From: Streptomyces lydicus
GTDB taxonomy: Bacteria > Actinomycetota > Actinomycetes > Streptomycetales > Streptomycetaceae
Length of the DNA: 64,000 nucleotides
Direction: 5' to 3'
Assembly (NCBI RefSeq): GCF_004125265.1
Contig: NZ_RDTE01000003.1
Location: forward strand, 3,472,001-3,536,000
Below the pieces are notes generated by a model that had not been told where the DNA came from, did no database searches, and was given only the letters and a program-made list of their open reading frames with translations. Both the position numbers and the translations under genes were made by a program. Below, one piece after another: positions 16,307 to 25,132 of the stretch (position 1 is its first letter; each line of letters starts with the position of its first letter).

Positions 16307-16420
16307 GGCCTGACTGCCGGCATGGGGCCGGTCTGTCGGCATAGGGCCGGTCTGTCGCCCCGTAGGACCGGCCTGTCGCCGTAGGGCCGGCCTGTCGCCG
16401 TAGGGCCGGTCTTCACGGTT
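16304..16420. repeat. Tandem 19-base repeats between convergent genes
   Basis: About six copies of a unit close to TAGGGCCGGCCTGTCGCCG follow the NlpC/P60 stop codon without a gap; the stop codon itself is part of the first unit. Copies differ at two to four positions. Confidence 0.85.
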
Positions 16421-16461
16421 CCGCCTGTCTCGCCGCTCGCTCGGCCGGGCGCGCCGCGCGC

Positions 16462-17586
16462 TCACCCCCTGAGCTGCATCCCCAGCCAGCGGAAGATCTG
16501 CGGCACCTGGTGCTCCCACACCTTCATGGTGTGGCCGCCGGCGTCCGACGCGATCCGGTGGACGTCCACCGTCGTCGGGAAGCTCGCGAACTGCCGCAGA
16601 CCGAGGCCCGCTTGGTAGCCGTCGCCCGCCGCGCCCGACACGTACAGGGCCGTACGCGGCGGCCTGCCCGCGGCGTTGGCGGACTTCAGGATGTGCATCG
16701 GGTTGGACTCGATGCGCAGCTTGGGGTCCTTGCCTGCCAGCGAGTCACGTTCGAGCGCCGGGTCGTTGTAGCCGGACATGGCGACCGCGGCGCGGTAGCG
16801 GTCCGGGTGGGACAGGGCGAGTTTTGCGGCGCAGTGCGCGCCCGCCGAGTAGCCGGCCAGGGCCCAGGAGTCCGCTGTTTCGCCGGCCCGGAAGTTGTCC
16901 ACGATCATCTTGCGGACATCGACGGTCAGCCAGCTGTCGGCGTTGACCTTCCCGGGGATGTTGACGCAGCCGGTGTCCGCGCCGGGGAAGACGTCGGTCC
17001 GCGGTGACACCAGGATGTACGGCTTGACCTGGCCGTTCTGCATCAACGGCCGGACCTGGTCGGCCACCCGCAGGGAGCCCAGCCAGGTCTTGGCCGAGCC
17101 CGGGTAGCCGGGCAGCAGCTCGACCACGGGGAACTTCCTGTTCCGGTACGCCGGGTCGTTGTACTGCGGCGGCAGCCATACGTACACCTCGCCCTGCACG
17201 CCCGAGATCCGGCCCCTGAGGTCGGTCATCTGCACGCCCGGGCCCACCTTGGGGTCGTCGGCGGGGCGGAACCGCTGGAGCTGCTTGGGCTCGTTCTTGA
17301 TCTGTCGGCCGCCCATGCCGTCGGGGCCGAGGTTCTGGGCCTCCTCGATATGGCTGCCGGTGCCGAGCAGATCGCCCCAGGTGTCGTAGAGGTTGTTGGC
17401 GTTGTTGACCATGACGAAGACCACGGTGATGGCCGTGACCTGGGCGAACAGCAACATCAGCAGCCGGGCGAGGCTGCGCAGCAGGGGCGGTCCCGCTATT
17501 CGGCCCCACAGGGCGAACGGCAGCACAAAGGCGACGATCAACAGCAGGATCGAGGTGAGGAAGAAGGGCGTGCCCGTCAGGCTCAT
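16462..17586 (-). CDS. Membrane-anchored esterase (PF00756, mycolyltransferase/esterase D fold)
   Basis: 374 residues. Two N-terminal membrane helices (FFLTSILLLIVAFVLPFALW and LMLLFAQVTAITVVFVMV) precede an extracytoplasmic esterase domain. The nucleophile serine is residue 247 in GYSAGAHCA; the histidine is likely in GGHTMKVWEH. Conserved blocks such as EVYVWLPPQYNDP and FPVVELLPGYPGS fit the antigen 85/esterase D family. In Streptomyces, which lacks mycolic acids, such proteins are uncharacterised esterases. The ATG at 17586 has only a weak ribosome binding site. It is convergent with the NlpC/P60 gene. Confidence 0.85.
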   Translation of the reverse strand: MSLTGTPFFLTSILLLIVAFVLPFALWGRIAGPPLLRSLARLLMLLFAQVTAITVVFVMVNNANNLYDTWGDLLGTGSHIEEAQNLGPDGMGGRQIKNEPKQLQRFRPADDPKVGPGVQMTDLRGRISGVQGEVYVWLPPQYNDPAYRNRKFPVVELLPGYPGSAKTWLGSLRVADQVRPLMQNGQVKPYILVSPRTDVFPGADTGCVNIPGKVNADSWLTVDVRKMIVDNFRAGETADSWALAGYSAGAHCAAKLALSHPDRYRAAVAMSGYNDPALERDSLAGKDPKLRIESNPMHILKSANAAGRPPRTALYVSGAAGDGYQAGLGLRQFASFPTTVDVHRIASDAGGHTMKVWEHQVPQIFRWLGMQLRG

Positions 17587-17801
17587 CGGGATCTCGCTTC
17601 CAGGACAACTACGCGAAGGACGTGGGGATGGTTCCGGCCCCGCCTTCGGCAGTGAGCCTCTCCTCGCCCTTAGATGGTGATCCGCGTGGTCCTGGTTGCC
17701 CTTCTTTGGCCGTTCTTTACGACACCGCCTCTTTACGCTCCTGCCTCTTTACGACCCCGCCCGCCGGCGGCCCGTTTCCGGGCGCGCGGCGGTGGTGCAG
17801 G

Positions 17802-18527
17802 TCAGACCAGCCGCCGGGCCGCCGCCCAGCGGGTCAGCTCATGGCGGTTGGAGAGCTGGAGCTTGCGCAGCACCGCGGAGACATGGGATTCCACGGTCTT
17901 CACGGAGATGAAGAGCTGCTTGGCGATCTCCTTGTACGCATAGCCGCGGGCGATCAGCCGCAGGACCTCGCGCTCGCGCTGGGTGAGCCGGTCCAGGTCC
18001 TCGTCGACCGGTGGGGCGTCCGTGGAGGCGAAGGCGTCCAGGACGAAGCCGGCCAGCCGCGGGGAGAACACCGCATCGCCGTCGGAGACCCGGAAGACCG
18101 CGTTGACCAGGTCCGTGCCGGTGATGTTCTTGGTGACATAGCCGCGGGCGCCGCCCCGGATGACGCCGATGACGTCCTCGGCCGCGTCGGAGACGGAGAG
18201 CGCGAGGAAGCGGACCGGGCGCTCGGCGTCGGCCATCATCGCGGCACTACGCCGCAGCACCTCGACACCGCCGCCCCCGGGGAGATGGACGTCCAGCAGG
18301 ACGACCTCGGGGCGGGTGGCGGTGATGACCGTGACCGCCTGGTCGACGTCGGCGGCCTCGCCGACCACCTCGACGCCGGTGCGCCCGGTCTCGCCGATCT
18401 CGGCCTGGACGCCCGTACGGAACATCCGGTGGTCGTCGACCAGTACGACCCGTACGGTCCGGCCCTCGGCCGCCCCGCCGCCGGCCCCGCCGCCGGCCTC
18501 GACCTGCTGTGCGTCCTCGTTGCTCAT
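17802..18527 (-). CDS. LuxR-family response regulator (partner of the PspC kinase)
   Basis: 241 residues. A receiver domain holds the acidic pair in VLVDDHRMF, the phosphoacceptor in VLLDVHLPGG and the conserved lysine in GYVTKNITG. A C-terminal LuxR helix-turn-helix follows (LTQREREVLRLIARGYAYKE). I placed the start at MSNEDAQ (18527); longer in-frame extensions run into Ser/Arg-rich shadow sequence. It lies 160 bp downstream of, and in line with, the sensor kinase gene, and is expected to be phosphorylated by it. The pair resembles LiaS/LiaR-type envelope-stress systems by domain content. Confidence 0.92.
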   Translation of the reverse strand: MSNEDAQQVEAGGGAGGGAAEGRTVRVVLVDDHRMFRTGVQAEIGETGRTGVEVVGEAADVDQAVTVITATRPEVVLLDVHLPGGGGVEVLRRSAAMMADAERPVRFLALSVSDAAEDVIGVIRGGARGYVTKNITGTDLVNAVFRVSDGDAVFSPRLAGFVLDAFASTDAPPVDEDLDRLTQREREVLRLIARGYAYKEIAKQLFISVKTVESHVSAVLRKLQLSNRHELTRWAAARRLV

Positions 18528-18687
18528 CTCTTCCGCCCGTCCCTCGATGTCTGCCCCGCCATCATCCCGTGCTCCGTCCCCCGGTGCCGCCACCGGCCGC
18601 CGTTCATCCGGCCCGGTCATGTGCCGCCACCGGCTGCCGCTCGCCCGGCCGGTCGTCTGCCACCACCGGCTGCCGCTCGCCCTGCTG
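18528..18687. repeat. Imperfect direct repeats between kinase and regulator genes
   Basis: The 160-bp gap contains three imperfect ~35-base units centred on GCCACCGGCTGCCGCTCGCC, two with CATGTGC. No gene or clear promoter was seen; the kinase and regulator may still be cotranscribed. Confidence 0.5.
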
Positions 18688-19989
18688 TCATGTGCTGCCC
18701 TCCGTCGCCGGGCGCTCCATCTCCAGCTCGACGACCGTGCCGCCCTCGGGGGCGGAACGCAGCCGGGCCGTACCGCCGTTGCGCTCCATACGGCCGATGA
18801 TGGACTCGCGTACGCCCATCCGGTCCCCGGGGACCGCGTCCAGGTCGAATCCGGGTCCGCGGTCGCGCACCGAGACGAAGACCGTACGGCCCTCGACCTC
18901 GGCGAACACCTGCACCGCACCGCCCTCGCCACCGTACTTGGCGGCGTTGACCATCGCCTCGCGTGCGGCCTGTATCTGGGCGCCGAGCATGTCGTCCAGC
19001 GGGCAGTCGCCGACGATCACGACTTCGATGGGGACGCCGTGGTCGTCCTCCACCTCGGCGGCGGAGGCGCGGACCGCCTCCGCCAGGGTGGCCGGTTCCT
19101 CGTCCTCCTCCTTGCCGCGGCCCTCGGGTTTGTAGAGCCACGCGCGCAACTCCCGCTCCTGGGCGCGGGCCAGCCGCGCCACCTCGCGGGGTTCCTCGGC
19201 GTTGCGCTGGATCAGCGTGAGGGTGTGCAGGACGGAGTCGTGGACATGGGCGGCCACTTCAGCCCGTTCCTGGGCCCGGATGCGCATCAACCGCTCCTCG
19301 GAGAGGTCCTGGGTGATCCGCACGAGATAGGGCCCCGCCAGCAGCGCGATGCCGACGACGACGGCCAGCGAGGCCTGCAGCACCGAGCCGAGATGGCGCA
19401 CCGAGCCCTGCAGCACGACGATGCCGGTCACCCCGACGCCGACCAGCAGCACACCGGCCGCGCCGCGCAGCACCGGCAGCACGCCCTTGCGGCGGCCGAG
19501 CTCGAGCCATTGCGCGCGGCGGGAGTTGTCCGCCTGGCGCCACACCAGGGCGACACCGGCGCCGATCAGCAGCACCGGCCAGACATAGTCCTTGGCCTGG
19601 CCCAGCTGGAATCTGGAGGCGACGACGGCGCTGCCGACGAGCAGCGCGATCAGCGCGAAGACTTGGCCCTTGTCGGGTTTGTGCCGCCGCAGCGCCCGTT
19701 TCCCGCCGGCCGCCGAGGCGGGGTGCCGGCGGTCCACACCGCCGACGCCCAGCGGGACGAAGAACCAGAACGCGGCATAGAGCACGGCGCCCATGCCGTC
19801 GGCCAGGAACAGGGCCACGAACACGATCCGCACCCAGGAGACCGGCAGCCCGAGATGGCCCGCCAGACCGCGCGCGACACCACCGAGCAGCCGGCCGTCG
19901 GCGCTGCGGTACAGCTTGCGCACGGGCGGTTCGTCGGGGTCCGGCGCCGGGGCGTAACTCGTCTCGGCGCGGGGCGGAGCGGTGGTCAT
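18688..19989 (-). CDS. Sensor histidine kinase with N-terminal PspC domain
   Basis: 433 residues. The PspC domain (LYRSADGRLLGGVARGLAGH) starts near residue 30 and contains a membrane helix; four more hydrophobic segments follow. The dimerisation helix has the phospho-histidine in VAAHVHDSVLHTLT, and an HATPase domain ends the protein (N box HAANAKYGGE-like: AREAMVNAAKYGG; G1 box VRDRGPGFD). PspC-linked kinases are thought to sense envelope stress. Start ATG at 19989 follows ATCGGGGGC; a GTG 15 bases upstream is an alternative. Together with the downstream LuxR regulator it forms a two-component system, and a PspC protein gene lies 2.3 kb away on the other strand. Confidence 0.92.
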   Translation of the reverse strand: MTTAPPRAETSYAPAPDPDEPPVRKLYRSADGRLLGGVARGLAGHLGLPVSWVRIVFVALFLADGMGAVLYAAFWFFVPLGVGGVDRRHPASAAGGKRALRRHKPDKGQVFALIALLVGSAVVASRFQLGQAKDYVWPVLLIGAGVALVWRQADNSRRAQWLELGRRKGVLPVLRGAAGVLLVGVGVTGIVVLQGSVRHLGSVLQASLAVVVGIALLAGPYLVRITQDLSEERLMRIRAQERAEVAAHVHDSVLHTLTLIQRNAEEPREVARLARAQERELRAWLYKPEGRGKEEDEEPATLAEAVRASAAEVEDDHGVPIEVVIVGDCPLDDMLGAQIQAAREAMVNAAKYGGEGGAVQVFAEVEGRTVFVSVRDRGPGFDLDAVPGDRMGVRESIIGRMERNGGTARLRSAPEGGTVVELEMERPATEGST

Positions 19990-20111
19990 GCCCCCGATCG
20001 TCACACGGCGTCGGGGCCCGTGGCATCAGGGTCGACCCTGAACCCGTCCCTGACGTTTCTCCCCCTCGCCGCTCCCGCCCCTTGCTCCGCCCGCCGGCTC
20101 GGCTCCTCGGC

Positions 20112-22028
20112 TCAGGCCTTCGGGTCGGTCCGGCGGAAGCCGTCCTTCACCACCGAGAACACCCTCTCGAACTTGGTCCAGTTCGCTTGCGGCGCGGAGA
20201 CGTAGATCGCGTATTCCTTGCCGCCCTCGCGACCGAACCCGAGGTCGATCGCCCGGAAGGTGCGGGCCCGGCCTCCGAAGGTGCACTCCCAGATCGCGGC
20301 GGGATCGCCCTGGAAGGTGGTGGGCTGCATCCGCAGCTGGGTGTAGACGGGGTACTTCTTCTTGAAGAAGGCCTCGACGGCCTTGAAGTGCTCCACCTGA
20401 TCGGGCGAGGAGAAGTCCAGCACGCTCACGGTCAGCTGGGCGCGCTCGGCCTTCGAGGAGTAGACGATCTGCCGGCCACCGTCCTGGGGTTCGCGCGTCC
20501 ACCCTTCGGGCAACGGGAAGCTCACACCGAGCGCGGACTCCTTTTGCTGCCCGTAGCCGTCGGGGAGGGGCGGCGGCGGTCCGATGCTGTTGTCCGGGGC
20601 CTTGGGCACAGCCGGTGCACCCTTGTCGGAGGCACTTTGGGTCGTACCGGAGTCGTCAGGGTGCATCAGGTACCAGGCCGTGCCCGCACCGCCCCCGGCG
20701 AGCAGCACCCCGACGACGCTCCAGACCACGGCCCGGGCGGTACGCCGCTTACGGGAGGCCTTGCCGCCGGACAGTACGTCCGTACGGTCCCCGTCGGCCC
20801 GTACGCCGCCGATCCCGTCCGGGAGCGCCATGGGGCCGGTCACAGGGCCGGCGCCGAGGTCCGTACCCGACGTTGCCGTGCCGGCGGTAGCCGAGCCCGT
20901 GCCGGTGTGCGAGCCCGTGTCCCTACCCGAGCCCGTGTCCGAGCGCATGCCCGTGGCCGTGCCCGCGCCCACCGCGGTGCCGACGCCCGTCCCGGTACCG
21001 CTGCCCGTCCCGGTGCCGGTACCCGTCCCGGTGCCGGTGCGGTCCGAGGTGTCTCCCGTTGCGCCCGCGTGCGGCACCTGACGGGTCGGAGCCTCCGACT
21101 GCTCGCCGGACGCGGCCGGTTGTGCCGCACCGCGTCCGACCGTGCCCAGCGCCAGCGTCGACCAGCCGTGCAGCGCCGTCTCCGCCTCGGCCTCGACGGC
21201 CCGCAGCGCCTGCTCCACGACCTCGGCCGTCGGGCGGTCGGACGGCTCCTTGGCGAGCAGCGCCTCGATCAGCGGGCTCAGCGACCCGGCGCTGCGCGGC
21301 GCCTCGAGCGGATCCATGGCGATCGCGTACGCCGTCTCGACCGCGGTGTCCTTACGGAACGGGGGCCGTCCCTCGACCGCCTGATAGAGCGTCGCACCCA
21401 GCGCCCACAGGTCGGAGGCGGGCCCCGGGCTGCCGCTCCTGACCCGCTCGGGCGCCAAGTAGTCGATGGAGCCCACCAGCTCGCCCGTCTTGGTGAGCGT
21501 GGACGTACCACTGGCGACCGCGATACCGAAGTCGGTGAGCACGACCCGGCCGTCCTCACCGAGCAGCACGTTGCCCGGCTTGACGTCACGGTGCAGCACA
21601 CCGGCGGAGTGTGCGGCCCGCAGCGCCGCCACCATGCCGCGTCCGATACGGGCGGCCTCCCGCGGCGTGAGCGAACTGTCCTGCCGCGCGGCTTCCTTGA
21701 TGACGTCGCCGAGGGTCGTCGAGGGGACGTACTCCATGACGATGCACGGCATTCCGGCGTCGTCCACGACGTCGTGCACCCCCACCACATTGGGGTGGTT
21801 GATGCGCGCGGCGGCCTGCGCCTCGCGGGTGGTGCGCTCATAGCGCATCGCCAGTTCGTCCGCTTCGAGATACGGCGCCACGTGCAGACGCTTGACCGCG
21901 ACCTGACGGCCAAGGACCTCATCGCGGGCCCGCCAGACGGTGCCCATACCGCCCTGGCCTATCCGCTCAACCAGGCGATACCGCCCGGCGACCAGTCGCC
22001 CCTCGTCCACCGACGCCGCCTCCGTCAC
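20112..22028 (-). CDS. Membrane Ser/Thr protein kinase (PknB-like) with extracytoplasmic sensor domain
   Basis: 638 residues. A eukaryotic-type kinase domain occupies about the first 275: Gly loop GQGGMGTVW, catalytic lysine in VAVKRL, catalytic loop HRDVKPGNV, DFG, and APE in YLAPERV. A linker near residues 335-420 is a Thr/Gly repeat encoded by a run of ACCGGxACC-like codons. One membrane helix (VVWSVVGVLLAGGGAGTAWYL) and a ~190-residue outside domain follow; the latter looks like a Mog1/PsbP-type fold but is not a PASTA domain. GTG at 22028 was chosen because GGAGGGG lies 7 bases before it. It is divergent from the PspC protein. Confidence 0.92.
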   Translation of the reverse strand: MTEAASVDEGRLVAGRYRLVERIGQGGMGTVWRARDEVLGRQVAVKRLHVAPYLEADELAMRYERTTREAQAAARINHPNVVGVHDVVDDAGMPCIVMEYVPSTTLGDVIKEAARQDSSLTPREAARIGRGMVAALRAAHSAGVLHRDVKPGNVLLGEDGRVVLTDFGIAVASGTSTLTKTGELVGSIDYLAPERVRSGSPGPASDLWALGATLYQAVEGRPPFRKDTAVETAYAIAMDPLEAPRSAGSLSPLIEALLAKEPSDRPTAEVVEQALRAVEAEAETALHGWSTLALGTVGRGAAQPAASGEQSEAPTRQVPHAGATGDTSDRTGTGTGTGTGTGSGTGTGVGTAVGAGTATGMRSDTGSGRDTGSHTGTGSATAGTATSGTDLGAGPVTGPMALPDGIGGVRADGDRTDVLSGGKASRKRRTARAVVWSVVGVLLAGGGAGTAWYLMHPDDSGTTQSASDKGAPAVPKAPDNSIGPPPPLPDGYGQQKESALGVSFPLPEGWTREPQDGGRQIVYSSKAERAQLTVSVLDFSSPDQVEHFKAVEAFFKKKYPVYTQLRMQPTTFQGDPAAIWECTFGGRARTFRAIDLGFGREGGKEYAIYVSAPQANWTKFERVFSVVKDGFRRTDPKA

Positions 22029-22279
22029 CGCACGCCCCTCCGGAAACCCGTACGTATTCAAGGGGCAACGATAGTCGCCCATGCCGACGGAAAGCGCTCC
22101 GCCCACCGCCCGTCCGCACACGTGTTCCGGCTCGATGCCGAAGCGGAGGGTCATATGCGAGTGCACGAGTGGTTTCGGGACCCCCCAGGGGCATACCGGG
22201 GAGGCCCTCGGGGGATCTCAGGGATCTGCCAGGGTTTCCACTGATGCCCGGAGCGCGCCGCGCTTGTCACCATGGGTCC

Positions 22280-23848
22280 ATGAACGATGCAGCCTCCGTC
22301 GACGAGTCGGCGCCCTCCGCCCCCGTCGGCCCCACGCCGCCGCAGGCCCCGCTGCGCCGCAGCCGGCGGTACAAGGTGATCGGCGGGGTGTGCGGCGGGC
22401 TGGGCCGCCAGTGGGATCTCGACCCGGTGATCTTCCGGATCGTGCTCGCCGTGCTCTCCGTCGGTGGTCTCGGCCTCATCGTCTACGGCTTCGCCTGGCT
22501 GCTCATCCCCCTCGACGGGGAGGACGAGAACGAGGGCCGCAGGCTGCTGTCCGGCCGGGTCGAGGGCTCCGCGCTGACGGCCCTGCTCTTCGCGCTGGTG
22601 GGCTGCGGACTGTTCCTGACGACCCTCGCCAAGGGCAGCATGCTGTCGTTCGCCATCATGCTGACGCTGGCGGCGGCGGGTTCCGCCTATTGGTCCCGAC
22701 GGCGCCGGGAGATGGAGACCAAGGGACCGGAGTCGGTGGACGCCGCCACCGCCCAGGCCGTCGCCGATGCCCCGCCCGAGACCACGGCGCCCCCGGTGCC
22801 GACCAGTCCGTCCTGGTGGCGCAACCAGCGCTCCCGGGAGGCGGGCGGCCCGGGCTATCTGTGGGGGCCCGATAACACCCCGCTCCCGCTGGACATCACC
22901 TACCGCCCCGAGCACGGCGCGGGTGCGACGGCTGCTGACCGACCCCGCCCCCGGCCCGGCGCCGGCAGTCCGCCCGGCCCGGCGCCGTACGGCGCGCCGC
23001 CCGCCCCCGTCCCGCGCCGGACTCGCCCCAGCGGACGGCCGATCGGCGGCTGGACGTTCCTGCTCGCGCTGCTCGCCGGAGGGGCCACGGCCCATGCCGT
23101 CTCCCGCCAGGACGGCTTGGCGCCAGCCCTCCAGGCAGGGCTGGCAGCTGCGTTGGTCGTCTTCGGCCTGGGACTCGTCCTCAGCGCCTGGTGCGGGCGG
23201 ACGGGCGGCGGCACGGTCTTCATGGTGGTGTGCACGACCGTGCTGCTGGCGGCCGCGACGGCGCTGCCCGACAACCTCACCGCCGACTGGCAGAAGCGCA
23301 CCTGGACCCCCGCCACCCTCGCCTCCGTCCGGCCGCACTACGAGGTCGGTACGGGGGAAGGGAGGCTGGACCTCGGTGCCCTTCCCTTCAAGGACGGCCG
23401 TACGGTCCACACCAGCGCGCGGGTGGGCTTCGGCCGCCTCCAGGTGACGCTGCCGCAAGGGGTCACCACCCGCCTCCACATCTCCCTCGGCGTCGGCGGC
23501 ATCCAGTTGCCCGGTGAATCGCCGCACCACATGAACGTCTCGCCGGGAGGTGAGCAGCGGACCCTCACACTGCCCGCCGACGGCCTCAAGAAGGGCGAGA
23601 AGCCGCGCGGCTCGCTGGATCTCGACCTCGAACTCGGCGCGGGCCAGGTCGCCATCGAGCGCACGACACCGGCCTCTCCCCCGTCGGAGCCCACCCCGTC
23701 GGCATCCTCACCGGGCGCCCCCTCTCCGTCGGCCCCCGCGCCGTCGGAGCCCACCCCTTCGGCAGCGTCGGCGCACACCTCACCGGCCTCCGCACGCCCA
23801 CTCCCCGCACCGCCGACCGCCCCCACCCCCGAGGGAGCCCCCGAGTGA
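22280..23848 (+). CDS. PspC-domain membrane protein
   Basis: 522 residues. The PspC domain (RYKVIGGVCGGLGRQWDLDP) lies at residues about 30-90, followed by several membrane helices, a second hydrophobic cluster near residue 260-330 and a C-terminal domain resembling the cell-wall-active regulator LiaF-like beta fold (GEGRLDLGALPF, ARVGFGRLQVTLPQG). A Pro/Ser-rich tail follows. PspC+LiaF-like architecture suggests envelope-stress sensing, probably in concert with the nearby PspC kinase and LuxR regulator. ATG at 22280 lacks a strong ribosome binding site. The next small gene overlaps its stop. Confidence 0.87.
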   Translation: MNDAASVDESAPSAPVGPTPPQAPLRRSRRYKVIGGVCGGLGRQWDLDPVIFRIVLAVLSVGGLGLIVYGFAWLLIPLDGEDENEGRRLLSGRVEGSALTALLFALVGCGLFLTTLAKGSMLSFAIMLTLAAAGSAYWSRRRREMETKGPESVDAATAQAVADAPPETTAPPVPTSPSWWRNQRSREAGGPGYLWGPDNTPLPLDITYRPEHGAGATAADRPRPRPGAGSPPGPAPYGAPPAPVPRRTRPSGRPIGGWTFLLALLAGGATAHAVSRQDGLAPALQAGLAAALVVFGLGLVLSAWCGRTGGGTVFMVVCTTVLLAAATALPDNLTADWQKRTWTPATLASVRPHYEVGTGEGRLDLGALPFKDGRTVHTSARVGFGRLQVTLPQGVTTRLHISLGVGGIQLPGESPHHMNVSPGGEQRTLTLPADGLKKGEKPRGSLDLDLELGAGQVAIERTTPASPPSEPTPSASSPGAPSPSAPAPSEPTPSAASAHTSPASARPLPAPPTAPTPEGAPE

Positions 23849-24072
23849 AACGTCATCGCTTCGAACCGGCTCGACTGATCGCGGGCCTCACCGCCCTCGC
23901 CATCGGCTCGGGCTACGGACTCGACGCCCTCGGCCTCTGGCAGGCCCCCGGCCACTGGCTCTTCCTCGCACTGCCCGCCGGCCTGATCCTCTCCGGCATC
24001 ACCGCGGTCGTCCGGGCCACGACCCGCCGCAACACCCCGCACACCGCCCCGCCACCCCTGCCACCCACCTGA
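23845..24072 (+). CDS. Small two-helix membrane protein coupled to the PspC gene
   Basis: 75 residues starting with GTG, whose GTGA overlaps the stop of the PspC gene, so translation is coupled. Two membrane helices (ARLIAGLTALAIGSGYGLDA and FLALPAGLILSGITAVV) are followed by a Thr/Pro tail. Function unknown; its fixed overlap with the PspC gene points to a shared membrane complex. Confidence 0.75.
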   Translation: MKRHRFEPARLIAGLTALAIGSGYGLDALGLWQAPGHWLFLALPAGLILSGITAVVRATTRRNTPHTAPPPLPPT

Positions 24073-24311
24073 CCGCCGTGACGCCCCCTGCCGCCCCTGC
24101 GCCGCCCTGGAACGAACGCCCCGCCCAGGCGGCGCGCTACCAGGTGCCGTCAACTCTCCAGCCGGGCAACGGCGTCCCGACCGGACAGTGGCTTCTCGGC
24201 CGGACAACGATGTCCTGGCCGATCAACGGCACCTCCACCGGACAACCACCTCCCGGCCGGCACCCTTGCCCCGACCAGATAACCCCCGCCCTGACCGGAC
24301 ACCGCGTCCCG

Positions 24312-24857
24312 CTAGCCGAACAACTGCGTCCCGTGCCGCTTGCGGCGGTGCGCCCAGGCCGAGTCCAGGGAGAACCTCGGGGTGCCGGCCAGTACGAGCG
24401 GGACCCAGGCCATCAGATAGGCGAGGTCGTTGCCGTAGTAGTACGGAGTGGTCGCCCAGCTCACGGTGAGCCACAGGGACAGCGAAATCAGCGCACCGCC
24501 CAGCGCCGCCAGCCGCCCCAGCAGGCCCACGAGGGTCCCGAGGCCCACCGCGAGTTCGCCCGCCGCGATGGCATAGCCGAAGCCCACCGGATTCTGCTGC
24601 GCGAGGTCCACGAGCTGCGGCAGCGCCGCCGCGTCATGGACCTGGCGCAGCGTTTCACCGATCGACCCCGCGCCACTGGCCGCCAGGAACGCATGATCCA
24701 GCAGCTTGTCGATGCCCGCGTAGAGGAAGGTCGCCCCCAGAAACAGCCGCAACGGCAGCAGCGCATGGCGCGCCAGCCGCCCCCGCAACCCGGCGCCGGA
24801 GCCCTCAACGGCCACTCCCCCCAGCTCGGCACCGATCGTGCGATTCGCGTGAACCAT
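24312..24857 (-). CDS. DoxX family membrane protein
   Basis: 181 residues with four membrane helices. LPLRLFLGATFLYAGIDKLL is the DoxX signature region, followed by GYAIAAGELAVGLGTLVGLL and further helices up to YYGNDLAYLMAWVPLVLAG. DoxX proteins are membrane subunits linked to thiosulfate:quinone oxidation or to superoxide-detoxifying complexes in mycobacteria; the role here is unknown. The ATG at 24857 follows GGAGAGGCGGACGTC. An ACGTACG direct repeat upstream (around 24926) could be an operator. Confidence 0.85.
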   Translation of the reverse strand: MVHANRTIGAELGGVAVEGSGAGLRGRLARHALLPLRLFLGATFLYAGIDKLLDHAFLAASGAGSIGETLRQVHDAAALPQLVDLAQQNPVGFGYAIAAGELAVGLGTLVGLLGRLAALGGALISLSLWLTVSWATTPYYYGNDLAYLMAWVPLVLAGTPRFSLDSAWAHRRKRHGTQLFG

Positions 24858-25132
24858 GACGTCCGCCTCTCCGTTGCCTCCGGGCGCAGACGATTGTGCC
24901 CCCGCCCGCGCCTCCTGGGGAGATACGTACGCACGTACGCGAGAGGTTCAACGGACCGATGCACTTCGGGCGGCCGCGGCACACAAAATCATCACGCAAC
25001 GGCGGCCCCGGGCGATGCCGCACCGCCCCGGCCACCCCGGAGGCAGTTTCGCACCCCCGGACCCGCGACACCCTGGCGCCCTGGCCTCACCCGCCCCGCA
25101 CCCCGGCCTCACCCGCCACGCCGTGGGCCTCC

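Noticed and set aside
22169..22279. Longer N-terminus of the PspC protein
   Set aside because: The extension is Gly/Pro/Arg-rich with no ribosome binding site and covers the divergent promoter region.
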